A stretch of DNA of 64,000 bases from DASYAN01 sp963727755 (lineage in GTDB: Bacteria; Chloroflexota; Ktedonobacteria; Ktedonobacterales; Ktedonobacteraceae): positions 62,001 to 126,000 of the forward strand of contig CAVSHN010000021.1 of assembly GCA_963727755.1 (NCBI GenBank). The letters run 5' to 3'. Position numbers and translations under genes: made by a program. The notes below the pieces were generated by a model. That model ran no database searches and had not been told where the DNA came from. It was given only the letters and a program-made list of their open reading frames with translations. Below, piece after piece: positions 17,234-27,425 of the stretch. How positions within the stretch are numbered: position 1 is the first letter of the stretch; each line of letters begins with the position of its first letter.

Positions 17234-19516
17234 CTATCTACTGAATAAATCATTCAACACCTTTAAATTTTCTCTGCTTGTGACATTGCTAGAATCACAT
17301 TTGATAGCTTCTTCAAGCAGCCTCCTAGCAATGTTTACACGAACGATAAACTCATCGTTTGATAAAGAAGGACTGTTCTCCAATGGCTCTACAACTCTTT
17401 TTGCATGATCATTAAGAATTGCTGATAATTGTTCTTTCATCCCCTTTTGTATATCTGCATCATCGCATAACTTCAATGCATACCTTATATCCCCCTCACC
17501 TCTCACGAAATTGCCCTCGTTACTATTCACGAAATTGCCCTCAAGAGCAAGAGATACGCCACGCTGAAAATAGGCCATCGCTTGTAAATTGCATGCATAA
17601 TCAAAATACCAAGAATTTTCGGAAACGCTTGTCATATAATGTATAGCTTGATCATATTGGCCCTGCTCTAAAACCTTCTTAGCTTGTTCGATAAGCCTGA
17701 TATTGTCTTCTTCCAGTACCATCTCTTCCATAGCTTCTACGAATTGCTCAGATGCCTCATTTGGATCAAACTGATAGGACTCTTTTCCAAGGGCCAGCGC
17801 TTCGTGATATTTCCCTTCCTCGGCAAGGGCAACGCCATATTGCAAATAGAAGACCGATAATTGCTTTTTTATATCCTTTTGCATTTCCATATCAGAGCAT
17901 ATCATCAACGCATATTCTATATCTGCCTCACCTCTCGCCAGATCGCCATAGTTAATAATTGCAATACCACGCTGCAAGTATGCCATTGCTTGTAGATTGG
18001 ATGCTTCATAGAAAGACTGAGAACTTTTGGGGACACCTGATGTGTATTGTATTACTTGGTTATATTGACCTTGCCTCAGAGCTTCTTTAGCTTGTTCAAT
18101 AAGCCTGATATTGTCTTCTTCTGGGGCCATCTTTTCCATTGCTTCTACGAATTGCTCAGATGCTTCATCTGGATCAAGCTGATAGGATTTTTTTGCAAGG
18201 GCCAATGCTTCGCGATATTTCCCTTCGTCAGCAAGGGCAACGCCATGTTGAAAACAGACTTCTGAACGTAGCTCTCGGACTACATTTTTGTCTCTGATTT
18301 TCGACTCAGCTACATCCAGAGTCTCGTATGCCTTATCAAACTCTTTTTTGTTCTTGTATTCAATAATAGGCCAGATATACAACAAATAGGAAGAAACTCT
18401 CTCTAATAAGCGCTCAGCGCCTATATTTGCTGGATTCCAGGCAAGAGACTCTTCATAGGCCTGCTTAGATAGCTCAGGGTCATCAAGAACATATCCCCTA
18501 TAGAGATAATGCTGCGAAATAACTTTATTTTCCTGAGTATATGCTCGTTCCTTGCTACATAGAGGTATCAACTGATCAGCTACCGGATGCGCAGACTCCA
18601 CCAGCTTTTTAAGCTCATCAGCCTTTTCTAAGACATCGAGATCGTCACTCCAGTCATTATACCAATCAAGAGCCAAAGTGAGTATACGAGCTATTGGAAT
18701 ATTTAAGGCAATAAAAGGCTCTAGAGTGCGTAGTCCTCCCTCATAGTTTTTGCGAATACCTTCGGGTAATGTTTTAATTATTTCTGCATTATTCATCTCT
18801 TTTATTGCTTGACTTTGCAGAGTAACACACCACTCATCAAGTACTTTGTTAGCCTCTCCAGCAATCCAATCAATTTTATCTTGATCATCAGATAGAGCAT
18901 AGGATATACCATATGTTTCTAGTGACGAACGCAGCTTCTGGCCTTTCGTCCTGCACATGTCAAGGCAATGGATATGGATCTGTGCCAAGTTATAACGCCC
19001 TGCCGCGACATTTTGGCTTCCACAGACACTATGTGCCATAAGAATGTCTTTTAACACAGTCTGCATTAGGCCTCTTTGTTCCTGCAGAGTGAGTGAACGC
19101 CGTTCCCCTTGCTCCGTCGTCCATCTATTCTGAGCAAAATAGTCCCAAAACTCTTTTGTACCTAATAGCAGGACAAGTAATACAGTACCAACAACCCAAT
19201 CACGTTCTGCTGGCACTTGCTTTGCGAGATTTATTTGTGCAGCTTCCCAGTAAACAATGCCAAGAGCATGCAGAAAATGCACATCAGACTGGCGAGCTTT
19301 AAGAACTAACGCCCACGCTTTTTGAATAAATTTGGGCTTGTTATCAAGCAAAGCCTGGAGTAGTTGGGGATGTTTTTCGATGATATGCCCAAAAAATCGG
19401 TATCTTCCAGGCTGCTTTTTTGCCTTGTCAAAATCAGGAAAAAGGTATAAAAGCAAACGCTCAGTTGCAAGCTGCAATTCTAGCTTACGTGCTATCTCAG
19501 ACAATTGTGAGGTCAT
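17234..19516 (-). CDS. Large TPR-repeat protein of the Hsp70 operon (second)
   Basis: About 760-aa helical protein with several TPR-type repeats in its C-terminal half. Two nearly identical blocks of about 180 residues are visible (LADEGKYREALALAKKSYQL near residue 420 and a second copy, LAEEGKYHEALALGKESYQF), pointing to internal duplication. I chose the ATG at 19516 because GGGGGGAG lies just before it and the ATGA overlaps the stop of the upstream gene; an ATG at 19540 is the alternative. It probably scaffolds or delivers clients to the Hsp70 encoded downstream. Confidence 0.65.
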   Translation of the reverse strand: MTSQLSEIARKLELQLATERLLLYLFPDFDKAKKQPGRYRFFGHIIEKHPQLLQALLDNKPKFIQKAWALVLKARQSDVHFLHALGIVYWEAAQINLAKQVPAERDWVVGTVLLVLLLGTKEFWDYFAQNRWTTEQGERRSLTLQEQRGLMQTVLKDILMAHSVCGSQNVAAGRYNLAQIHIHCLDMCRTKGQKLRSSLETYGISYALSDDQDKIDWIAGEANKVLDEWCVTLQSQAIKEMNNAEIIKTLPEGIRKNYEGGLRTLEPFIALNIPIARILTLALDWYNDWSDDLDVLEKADELKKLVESAHPVADQLIPLCSKERAYTQENKVISQHYLYRGYVLDDPELSKQAYEESLAWNPANIGAERLLERVSSYLLYIWPIIEYKNKKEFDKAYETLDVAESKIRDKNVVRELRSEVCFQHGVALADEGKYREALALAKKSYQLDPDEASEQFVEAMEKMAPEEDNIRLIEQAKEALRQGQYNQVIQYTSGVPKSSQSFYEASNLQAMAYLQRGIAIINYGDLARGEADIEYALMICSDMEMQKDIKKQLSVFYLQYGVALAEEGKYHEALALGKESYQFDPNEASEQFVEAMEEMVLEEDNIRLIEQAKKVLEQGQYDQAIHYMTSVSENSWYFDYACNLQAMAYFQRGVSLALEGNFVNSNEGNFVRGEGDIRYALKLCDDADIQKGMKEQLSAILNDHAKRVVEPLENSPSLSNDEFIVRVNIARRLLEEAIKCDSSNVTSRENLKVLNDLFSR

Positions 19517-22419
19517 AGCTCCCCCCTTTCCTGTTGCCATCGTGCAGCCTGCCGTAATCTACGTATTGCTTGCTGGTGATTGCCTTCCCGATACTCCTTG
19601 GTGGCCAAGTGACATAAAAACCTTACATACTCTTGGCATGCAGGATTATCAGGAGTATCCTCGCTAGCTAACGATTGTTCCCAAAGGTGGCAAGCAAGCT
19701 CGAACTGGTCAATCGCAGCCGCACAACATGCCAAGTTAGCAGCCTGTTTACTATCTAGAGGAGCCTGCACCAGTTTATGTAGGGTTTCCACTACTAACGG
19801 TGGAATCGTCCCACTCTTTTTCAGATAGGCACATAAAGAGAGGAAGATCTTCCCAATATCAAGGAGTGATGCAATCTCTTCCGTTTGTAGTAGTGTGTCT
19901 AGCTTCTCATAATATCGATCCCACTTACCCGATCCACACGCAAAAGCAATATATAGGACATCATATGCTTGTCTCAGTTTTATTGGTGCGTTCTGACCAG
20001 CTTCAGGTAACATCTCAGGAGGCAATACATCATGTTCAAGTAGGTCAACCAAACATGAATATAGATATTGAAGATGTTCATCTTGTGGACGAGCATCACG
20101 CAAAGCTGTCACGGCAGCATTCTGCGCAGCATTCTCTAGGTTAACAGAGGCAAGTAGCAATGATAGGGAGGCATTAGTTGGATCGCTATATGCGTAATGC
20201 ATAAGAACTTGTTGCATCTGATCACGTTGTTGAATATCACTCTTCTTATAAACTTCATTCAATGCTATTGTGATTCCCAGTTGGCAAGTTTGCTTAACCT
20301 TCTGAAGTCCACTCTGCCTACAGAGGCGTGCCAACATATTCACTAACTTATCAGCATCTTCTCGCTGCTTCACTCTTCGAGAAACATTTGCTAGTGCTTG
20401 AGCAAACACTTCCACAGTCGCATCTCCCATACCATCCATCAAATCTATCATCATATATATATCTTCATCGGAATCTACTACTTCCGTAGAACTACCATAC
20501 CATATCTGAGCCAGTAGAGTATTCCACTTAATCCAGGGTTGCCGTTGAGAGCTATCTAACTGATCTAAAACATTGCGAAGTGTTTTTTGAAGCTTCGCTC
20601 TCTGTTGAGGGAAGGCAACAAACTCTGCACAATGCAAAAGAGCTTCTGCATCAAGGGGAAGCGGCTCTCTTCCATTGTGCAATGCTCTACTTAATACTGT
20701 AGCAGCTTGCTTACGATAGGGTCTACTATAATCTGTTTGATTAAAAAGTAACGGCTGTGCAGCTTTCTGTAAGAGCAGGTTACTTAGCATATAGTGAGCC
20801 TTCACTGTACCTTTGGAAGCGAGTCTCTCAAGCTGCTCAATAGCCTCGTCTAGTTTTGCTTCACATACTTGAATATAGACATGCAGCAATCCAATAGCTC
20901 CCCCTGCACGCCCACTGGCAGCGATCTCTATATATCGTTTAGCCTCGGCGAGTTTGCTCTGCTTTAGCCAATAGACTGCAAGCACCATAGCAGCACGATG
21001 ATAAGCGAAATTGGTGACAGCTTTCTCTAAGAGTGCGAGTCCATGCACTTGCTTGTCCGTGTAGAATGCCAACAAACCCCTCCAGAGTAACTGATCGGCA
21101 AGTGGCAGACGTATAAAAAGCGGATGCGCTAGCATCCTCTGAACTTCTGCTATATTTCGTGTGTAAAAGGCAGCACCTAAAGCCGTACGTAGAGCCTCCA
21201 TGTCTTCTTCTAACAGTCCACCACCTTCTTGCCACTTCACTTCTAGTGGTTGTCTTGCCTGTGCAAGAGCGAGACGAGCATCAATAATACGTAGATAAGA
21301 TGGCTTTAAAACTTCTCGGGCATTATCATTCAACAGCGAGTAGGCACCGTTTCGTTCCGCCAATATTTGATCTGTGTCTAGAAAAATGCAAGCTACTGTC
21401 CATCTACCCGCCCACTGGAATACACTATTAAAGCAAGAAACCACACCATCCCCTCTTTCAACCAGCATCTCCGCCCAAGCGGCATAATAGCTCCACCTAG
21501 GTTGTTTATGATTTATACCAACAAGGGGACGAAGGGCCTCTGCCGCACGCTGAGCATCCCCTGTCAATAGGTAGATCCTACCCAACGTAGCATCTATCAG
21601 ATCCCCCACATACTTACTCACCCCTAAATTCTTGATTTGTTCGATAATATGTACATCAGCAGGAAGTGGCTCTGGCATATGGCGACTGTCAAGCCACTGT
21701 AAAACCATACCTAACCTCACCAAACCTGCAATTATTGGGTCATATGCATACTCAGCATTTTGTGGCTGTTGCGTAAATTCTGTGATGTAGCCATAACTTC
21801 CAAGAAATATCCAAGAGGTAATTAAACCAATGACAGCTGTTTTATCCCGACGATCCATCTCGAATGCCCGTGCGAAGTACTGAGATGCATCTGATGGGGA
21901 TTGCTCAACTTGGAGTGCATAAATTCCTTGAACAGTCCATACTCCATAAACAAGGGACCAAGCTCCACCAGTTGTTAATTGGTATGATATTTCTTTGGCA
22001 CGCTTAAGACGTACTTGGTCAGTATCAAAATCAGCCTGACAAGCGGTCCTTAATAAGGTAAGTATCTGCACTTCCGCTGCTGGATCTGCGGTACGGTGTA
22101 GATAGTCGAGATAGATAGGTATATAATCATCACCCAATGCTCCCCTACAGGCAAGCTCACGAGCGCTACGCGTTTTCCCTTCCCAAGTTGCAGATGCTTC
22201 ATAATATATACGTGCTAGGATATTACGTGCTAGACGTTCTTCCTTCCGCATATCATATGCATAGAGTACACGGAACCACACATGCTCCGGATGAATTCGT
22301 ACTGTTGCACTAATACCAGTCGATACAATACGCCCCATCTCTTCAAGAGTCATAAGATCATTACTAGTTAATCTGCCAATAAAATTGGAATCAAGAAATG
22401 TATCCAAAAAGATATCCAT
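19513..22419 (-). CDS. Giant TPR/helical-repeat protein of the Hsp70 operon (first); N-terminus unsure
   Basis: 968-aa all-helical protein, mostly TPR-like repeats with no recognisable enzyme motif. It overlaps the next TPR gene by 4 bp (ATGA). The ATG at 22419 has no ribosome site. A separate frame from ATG 22580 (70 aa, ELEKSIWNILSPEGRLKNQW near its start) would join it if one base were missing near 22430, giving a protein of about 1020 aa. Either that short frame is a leader gene or the true N-terminus is frameshifted. Function unknown. Confidence 0.65.
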   Translation of the reverse strand: MDIFLDTFLDSNFIGRLTSNDLMTLEEMGRIVSTGISATVRIHPEHVWFRVLYAYDMRKEERLARNILARIYYEASATWEGKTRSARELACRGALGDDYIPIYLDYLHRTADPAAEVQILTLLRTACQADFDTDQVRLKRAKEISYQLTTGGAWSLVYGVWTVQGIYALQVEQSPSDASQYFARAFEMDRRDKTAVIGLITSWIFLGSYGYITEFTQQPQNAEYAYDPIIAGLVRLGMVLQWLDSRHMPEPLPADVHIIEQIKNLGVSKYVGDLIDATLGRIYLLTGDAQRAAEALRPLVGINHKQPRWSYYAAWAEMLVERGDGVVSCFNSVFQWAGRWTVACIFLDTDQILAERNGAYSLLNDNAREVLKPSYLRIIDARLALAQARQPLEVKWQEGGGLLEEDMEALRTALGAAFYTRNIAEVQRMLAHPLFIRLPLADQLLWRGLLAFYTDKQVHGLALLEKAVTNFAYHRAAMVLAVYWLKQSKLAEAKRYIEIAASGRAGGAIGLLHVYIQVCEAKLDEAIEQLERLASKGTVKAHYMLSNLLLQKAAQPLLFNQTDYSRPYRKQAATVLSRALHNGREPLPLDAEALLHCAEFVAFPQQRAKLQKTLRNVLDQLDSSQRQPWIKWNTLLAQIWYGSSTEVVDSDEDIYMMIDLMDGMGDATVEVFAQALANVSRRVKQREDADKLVNMLARLCRQSGLQKVKQTCQLGITIALNEVYKKSDIQQRDQMQQVLMHYAYSDPTNASLSLLLASVNLENAAQNAAVTALRDARPQDEHLQYLYSCLVDLLEHDVLPPEMLPEAGQNAPIKLRQAYDVLYIAFACGSGKWDRYYEKLDTLLQTEEIASLLDIGKIFLSLCAYLKKSGTIPPLVVETLHKLVQAPLDSKQAANLACCAAAIDQFELACHLWEQSLASEDTPDNPACQEYVRFLCHLATKEYREGNHQQAIRRLRQAARWQQERGEL

Positions 22420-22580
22420 AAATGGATAAATGCAGAAGGTGTATCTAGCAAGCTGTGTAGCACGACTCGTAATCCATTAAGGCGCATATCTGGATCAGTC
22501 TCTGCTAGTGCCTTAGACCACTGATTTTTTAGCCGCCCTTCGGGACTGAGTATATTCCAAATAGACTTCTCTAGCTCCAT
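22368..22580 (-). other. Short frame, probable N-terminus of the giant TPR protein
   Basis: A 70-aa leftward frame directly upstream of, and overlapping, the 968-aa TPR frame. Its first 50 residues look like normal soluble protein (LAETDPDMRLNGLRVVLHSL), while the end turns hydrophobic exactly where the other frame begins. A -1 change near 22430 would fuse them. Confidence 0.45.
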
Positions 22581-23003
22581 CCCTTAAATCTCTCAACTTA
22601 TATATTACACTAGCCAAATAATGGACTATACTATTCCACATTCCACCTTTATCCACGAGAAATCCCTTGAAAGAGAGTTTATATTGCAAAGCTAATTGTA
22701 ACCTCTGCTGTGCAAAGCAGCTTAGAAAGCATTTGTAGATTCAAACAGAGCAATGCAGGTAATATAATACTCTATTTTAGAGGTTTAGTCTAGTCTTTCA
22801 TCGTCTATAGGTGGGGAAAAAGTTGTCGAAAAACAAGCAAATGTTGGCATGATATCACGACCTTGTTTACTAGATGAACCCTCCATCACCCTCTAGAAGT
22901 CTTCTTCGTGTATATACTCAGTCTAGCAACAGCATGATATAATAACTCAAAAATTGTAGTGGGTTATTACGACCAGTAACACAATGAGAGAAGTGGGTAC
23001 GCT
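22581..23003. promoter_or_regulatory. Divergent intergenic region, Hsp70 operon / AAA ATPase
   Basis: 423 bp between two outward-facing transcription units. A clean TATAAT box at 22938-22943 lies 61 nt before the ATPase ATG; its -35 is not obvious. The AT-rich stretch near 22605-22640 may carry the promoter of the leftward operon (TAATAT on the minus strand). No CIRCE-type inverted repeat is visible. Confidence 0.4.
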
Positions 23004-24140
23004 ATGGGAAATCTCTTCTTGAATTCTTTAGAGATTCACAATTTTCGTGGCTTTAAACACCTGCAAATTGAACGGCTAAGACGCGTCAATTTAATTGTGG
23101 GAAAAAATAACATTGGAAAGTCTAGCCTGTTAGAGGCTCTAGAACTATATGCACATAATGGAGACCCAGCCCTTATATGGAAATTTTTGCAGGCTCGTGA
23201 CGAAAGTAAGCAATATAGTCGATTGCGCAGGGAAAGTTCAAAACCTGAAAACATGCTCTTAGACCTCAAGTATTTATTTTTTGGGCGAAAAGAAATTGAC
23301 CAATCCACGAAACCTATTATCATCGGTCCTATTAATTCACCAGATGATTTGCTATCAATTTCCATCGGATGGTATATAAGACTTCGGGATGATGAAGAAG
23401 GAATTTCAAAATTGCAATTGCTGCAACCTGAAGAGTATGACATAGTTGATAATTCCATTCCTCGTTTTACTATTCAAACAGGAAAAACTTCAAAATCCTA
23501 TTCTCTCATATCAAGGTTAGAGTCGCATCCTGATGAATTTGAGATAAAGGCCAATTGTATTGCAACTGCTCCTAACGGATTAGACCGCGAGATCACAGGA
23601 GTACTTTGGGACAGAATTGCACTTACAGATTTGGAAAAAGATGTCATTGAAGCTATGCGCATTATAGCGCCCGGTATTGAACGCCTGAGTGTGGTAGGAA
23701 GTCTTGAATCAAGAGATCGGACTCTAAAAGCTTTCACCTATAGAGAGCAGCGCGAAGTGATACCAATTATAAAAGTTGCAGGAATCGAGAAACCAATTGC
23801 TTTACGTAGTTTAGGTGATGGCATGCAGCGTATCTTTGGCCTTGCTCTGGCATTAGTCAATGCAAAGGACGGAATTTTGTTAATAGATGAAATAGAAAAT
23901 GGACTTCACTATTCTGTGCAACCAGATATATGGCATTTAATCTGCCAGTTAGCTCAACGTCTGAATGTGCAGGTATTTGCTACAACTCACAGTTTGGATT
24001 GTATTACAGCCTTTCAAATGGCTGCCCAGAAAGAGGGAGTACTCATCCGCCTACAAAGCAAGAAAGATGAAATAATCGCTGAGTTATATGATGAAGATGA
24101 TTTAGCAACTGCTACTCATGAACAACTTGAGGTGCGTTAA
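23004..24140 (+). CDS. AAA ATPase (OLD/AAA15-like, RecF-type)
   Basis: 378-aa ATP-binding protein. LEIHNFRGFKHL at the N-terminus and Walker A GKNNIGKSS (about residues 34-42) followed by LLEALELY are typical of the RecF/SMC-like AAA15 group. Walker B is ILLIDEIENGLH near residue 295, and ATTHSLDC after it is the H-loop. Such ATPases usually pair with a TOPRIM or DUF4435 partner in defence systems (OLD, PARIS-like, Gabija-like). The following short frame resembles the start of such a partner but is truncated. AT-richer than its neighbours, consistent with acquired DNA. Confidence 0.8.
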   Translation: MGNLFLNSLEIHNFRGFKHLQIERLRRVNLIVGKNNIGKSSLLEALELYAHNGDPALIWKFLQARDESKQYSRLRRESSKPENMLLDLKYLFFGRKEIDQSTKPIIIGPINSPDDLLSISIGWYIRLRDDEEGISKLQLLQPEEYDIVDNSIPRFTIQTGKTSKSYSLISRLESHPDEFEIKANCIATAPNGLDREITGVLWDRIALTDLEKDVIEAMRIIAPGIERLSVVGSLESRDRTLKAFTYREQREVIPIIKVAGIEKPIALRSLGDGMQRIFGLALALVNAKDGILLIDEIENGLHYSVQPDIWHLICQLAQRLNVQVFATTHSLDCITAFQMAAQKEGVLIRLQSKKDEIIAELYDEDDLATATHEQLEVR

Positions 24141-24142
24141 CT

Positions 24143-24301
24143 ATGAGCCACGGTTTATTTAGCAAAACAATACGAAAAAACTATCTTTATGTCGAGGGGC
24201 AGGCTATCACAAAAAAATATCTGAATGCAAATGCTCCCCATGCATTACAACTTATTTCATGGTTTCGCAATGTTTTCGAATCCAATTTTCCCGAAAGTTA
24301 A
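24143..24301 (+). pseudogene. Truncated partner of the AAA ATPase (TOPRIM-like N-terminus)
   Basis: A 52-codon frame begins two bases after the ATPase stop. KNYLYVEGQAITKKYL resembles the first strand of TOPRIM/DUF3226/RloB-type proteins (xLVEGxxDxxFL), with the key Glu present. It ends after a further 27 residues with no domain, and the lipoate-ligase gene follows directly. I read it as the stump of an effector gene lost by deletion. The match is short, so the family is uncertain. Confidence 0.4.
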
Positions 24302-24323
24302 ACATGGAAGAGTTTTGAACCCG

Positions 24324-25101
24324 ATGTTAATGAATAACTGGCACATCTATCCACTTACCGTCGCAGACCAGCAATACCATATTGAGAAAAGCGAATGGTT
24401 CTTGAACAACATCAAGACAGATGATCGACCTATCTTATACTGGTCAGTGGCGGATCCCACCGGACTAGTATTAGGATTGTCTCAAAAATATAATATTCTA
24501 AATCCTGCCGTCCTGGCGACCCCAACCCTACCTATCTATCATCGACGAGCTGGTGGCACAGCGGTATTAGTTGGACCCCATTTGCTAAGTCTGGATGTGA
24601 TCCTACCAGCAGGACACCCGCTTATTCACTCGGACATTGTCGAAATCCTATCGCTGGTTCGGCGAGGCATGGGTAATAGCACTGCGCCAGTTGGGTATTC
24701 AAGCACGTAGCGTGCTACCTGCAGAAGCACATGCCCAGCGCACATTGCGCAAGCAACCAGAGTCGAGTGCGTACGAGTTGCTGATGTACCGAGCTTGCTA
24801 TGGCTCGCTTTCCCCTTACGAAGTCGTTGTTGGACAACGTAAGATCATCGGCTTTGATATGGTTCGCCGCCGAACTGGCTCCTTGTTGCAGGCAGGAATT
24901 GTGCTTCACTGGGATACAACACTGCTGGCATATCTACTAGGACACACACCAGAAGAACAGACACTCCTATGTACAGGGCTACCAGAACGAGCAGTGGGAT
25001 TAGATACCTTAACGGGCCGCATTATTAGCTATGCAGAAGTTATCAGCGTCTTTGAGCAGGTCCTTGTTTCCGAAGAACTACTCCTGTTTCCGCTGCGTTA
25101 G
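24324..25101 (+). pseudogene. Lipoate-protein ligase A/B family protein, frameshifted
   Basis: Biotin/lipoyl ligase fold enzyme that attaches lipoate or octanoate to 2-oxoacid dehydrogenases or GcvH. The first part carries HRRAGGTAVLVGPHLLSLD (the RRxxGG substrate loop) and HSDIVE. The second part, in the +1 frame, begins SYRWFGEAWVIALRQLGI and has GQRKIIGFDMVRRRTGSLLQ with the conserved Lys. One A too many in the AAA run at 24643-24645 separates them; with it removed the protein is about 258 aa, a normal length. The start is uncertain: ATGs at 24324 and 24330, neither with a strong ribosome site. Confidence 0.8.
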
Positions 25102-25383
25102 CACCATCTATTTTTACCCTGTTCACAACAGCCCACACAAAATCCGAGCCGACCGACACAGACATGATTGGTTCAGGAATTTTGATGGATTCACACTTCC
25201 TTGAACATTTTGTCCCTCTTTCCCCCTAGCAAACAAGCTCTTTACTGTTTATGCTAAAAGCAGAATGACAGAGTGGATGCATTTCCCGTGATGCTAAAGT
25301 GCGTCCTAGCGAGCAAGACAGACCATCTTGCAACAGAAGGGCAATGCCTTCTCATTACCCTACAAAAGGAGTAGGAGAGTAAC

Positions 25384-26680
25384 ATGAAAACTTTTTTTTC
25401 TAACAACGGCAGAAAGGCTGCTGCTTGGAGGAGTTGTCAATCTGCTTCTCCTTTGCACTGTGATCACAGCAGTCACTGGCCCTTCCTCAGGGACACATGC
25501 ACAGACGGCATGGGACCAGCAAGACCCATTTAGCGTATTCTGCTACTTTTACTACCATGATGGAACAGATCCTAATGCAGACACGGATACTAACGCTTGC
25601 AGCCAACAAAGCAGTGCTTTCTCATCAATTCTCAAGCAGGAGGCAATCCCAGATAACTATTCCAAATGGCCACAGCAGATTTCCCTGGATGATCTTGCTA
25701 CTGCTGGTCTATTGACCAATCCTCAAACCGAAACAGCTATTAAAACCCAACAGGACTTTCAAGCCTCTATTCCAACCACAGACCAGAACTTGCTGACCTT
25801 ATTCCAAAATGATCCACAGTTTCTGCCCACTTTGTGGACTTACAACTCGACATACGATCACGTTCCCAGCTGTGACACTTCTTCTAGTCCTTTCCCTCAG
25901 GTTAATTCCAGTGCGTGCTCCAGCCAGAGCACGTCAGCTAACCAGCCTGTCTTCTGTCATGTTAACCCTCAGGACTTCCAATACTCTGATATGTGGCCTA
26001 CAATAGGCCCCATGCTCCTCACAAGGATAAGTCGGCTGTTACAAAATCACAATGGTCAACATATCGATACATATGGCATATATGCCAGATTAGTCCTCCA
26101 AGATCACTGCAGCGTGTCAACCCTTGCTCAGTCATTGCTACTGAAAGGACAGTCCGTCTCACCTAGTCAAGGCTATCAGTTGGAGCAAGATGTACTGGTT
26201 CAAACAGCAATTGCTAACACCTCGAATACTCCGCTACTACTAGCATTGGTCTGGATTATTAGTCAAACTAACAAATCACAGCTAGACAGGTGGTTCTCAG
26301 CTGCGATTATTACTAATCCAATTAATCCGAACACCCAACCAACAGGAGATATCCCCCAGCCGACACAAAATTCCCCGGCGAGAGTGTCAATTGACTCAGG
26401 GCAACCACCATCACCCGTCAATATAAAGATCGTCGGCAAGAATGGGCAATATTACTTTAAGCCCCCAATTGTGGAGGTTTCAAAAGGAACAACGATCACA
26501 TGGACGAATACTTCTGATACTTCTTTTGCGATCGCCAGTAATCACAATGCCTTCACCTCCACCTCTTCCCTGGCAGTAAACCAGACCTTTCAGTGGATAC
26601 CTACCACAACCGGGGCCTTTGTTTATCACGGTGCAAGTAACTCCTCCTCCATAAAAGGTATAATCATTGTCACATCTTAG
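25384..26680 (+). pseudogene. Secreted protein with C-terminal cupredoxin-like domain, signal peptide out of frame
   Basis: The mature part (406 aa from 25460) is a Ser/Thr/Asn/Gln-rich exported protein with paired cysteines and a C-terminal domain like plastocyanin (YYFKPPIVEVSKGTTITWTN, then TTTGAFVYHG). The usual Cys and Met copper ligands are not evident, so copper binding is doubtful. Upstream, ATG 25384 has an AGGAG-rich ribosome site, and reading from it gives a good signal peptide (FFLTTAERLLLGGVVNLLLL) only if the T8 run at 25392-25399 is T7. As printed, the signal peptide is one base out of frame with the mature protein: phase variation or a homopolymer error. Confidence 0.6.
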
Positions 26681-26858
26681 CCAAACCAGGAGAGGAACTC
26701 TTTATTCCTCTCCCCCCCTCCCCGCTAAAGTTCACAATTGTTTCATAGACCTTGTGAGAAATTCTCAAGGGCAGGACTAGATTTTTGGATTATCTATCTG
26801 TTACAATGGTAACCACGAAACATACTCTCAAATTACCCAAATTTTATGAGGAGTTGTG

Positions 26859-27425
26859 ATGATTTTCTGCGGTCAATGTGGGCTACAAATTGCGCTAGGA
26901 ACTATACGCTGCCCCCGCTGTGGTGCAACTATTGAAGAGACAAAAGATGTTGAAGATGCTTCGCAGGCAAATAACCCTACCATTGCCGGGCAATCACTTT
27001 CTAGCCTTTCCCAGGCAGGGACAGTCATGTCGAGTACACCTCAACAGCCACTTATCTTAAGGTCAGGAACTACAACCAGTAGCTATAAACCCCAAGATGC
27101 TACAAGCATGATGGAATCACCCATCTATCATGCCAATCCTCCCGCGCAGACCATGGGGACACAGTATCCTAGTGGCGGCGCCTATCCCTCTCAGCAGGCC
27201 TGCTACTCCAATTACAACATGCCTGGAAATACCTATGCTCCTGGGGGCGTGCCCAGCGGAACTTATCTACCTACGAGCATGGCTAGCCAGATCGGATACG
27301 GATTACAACAGCAAAATACCACTAGTACCAACGGTAATCCTACAATGCGCATTGCAGGCCTGATTATCACCTTATTTGGCGTACTCTTGATCCTGAGTGC
27401 TGTCATCTTGTTTCTCATCCAGTGA
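26859..27425 (+). CDS. Zinc-ribbon protein with C-terminal membrane anchor
   Basis: 188-aa protein. The N-terminal CGQCG...CPRCG pair (residues 4-24) is a zinc ribbon. A long Ser/Thr/Pro/Gln/Gly-rich linker follows, and one hydrophobic segment (IAGLIITLFGVLLILSAVI) lies at the C-terminus. This build is common in Gram-positive-like bacteria for membrane-anchored sensors, but no function can be assigned. The ATG at 26859 follows GAGGAG; a GTG three bases earlier is too close to it. Confidence 0.65.
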   Translation: MIFCGQCGLQIALGTIRCPRCGATIEETKDVEDASQANNPTIAGQSLSSLSQAGTVMSSTPQQPLILRSGTTTSSYKPQDATSMMESPIYHANPPAQTMGTQYPSGGAYPSQQACYSNYNMPGNTYAPGGVPSGTYLPTSMASQIGYGLQQQNTTSTNGNPTMRIAGLIITLFGVLLILSAVILFLIQ

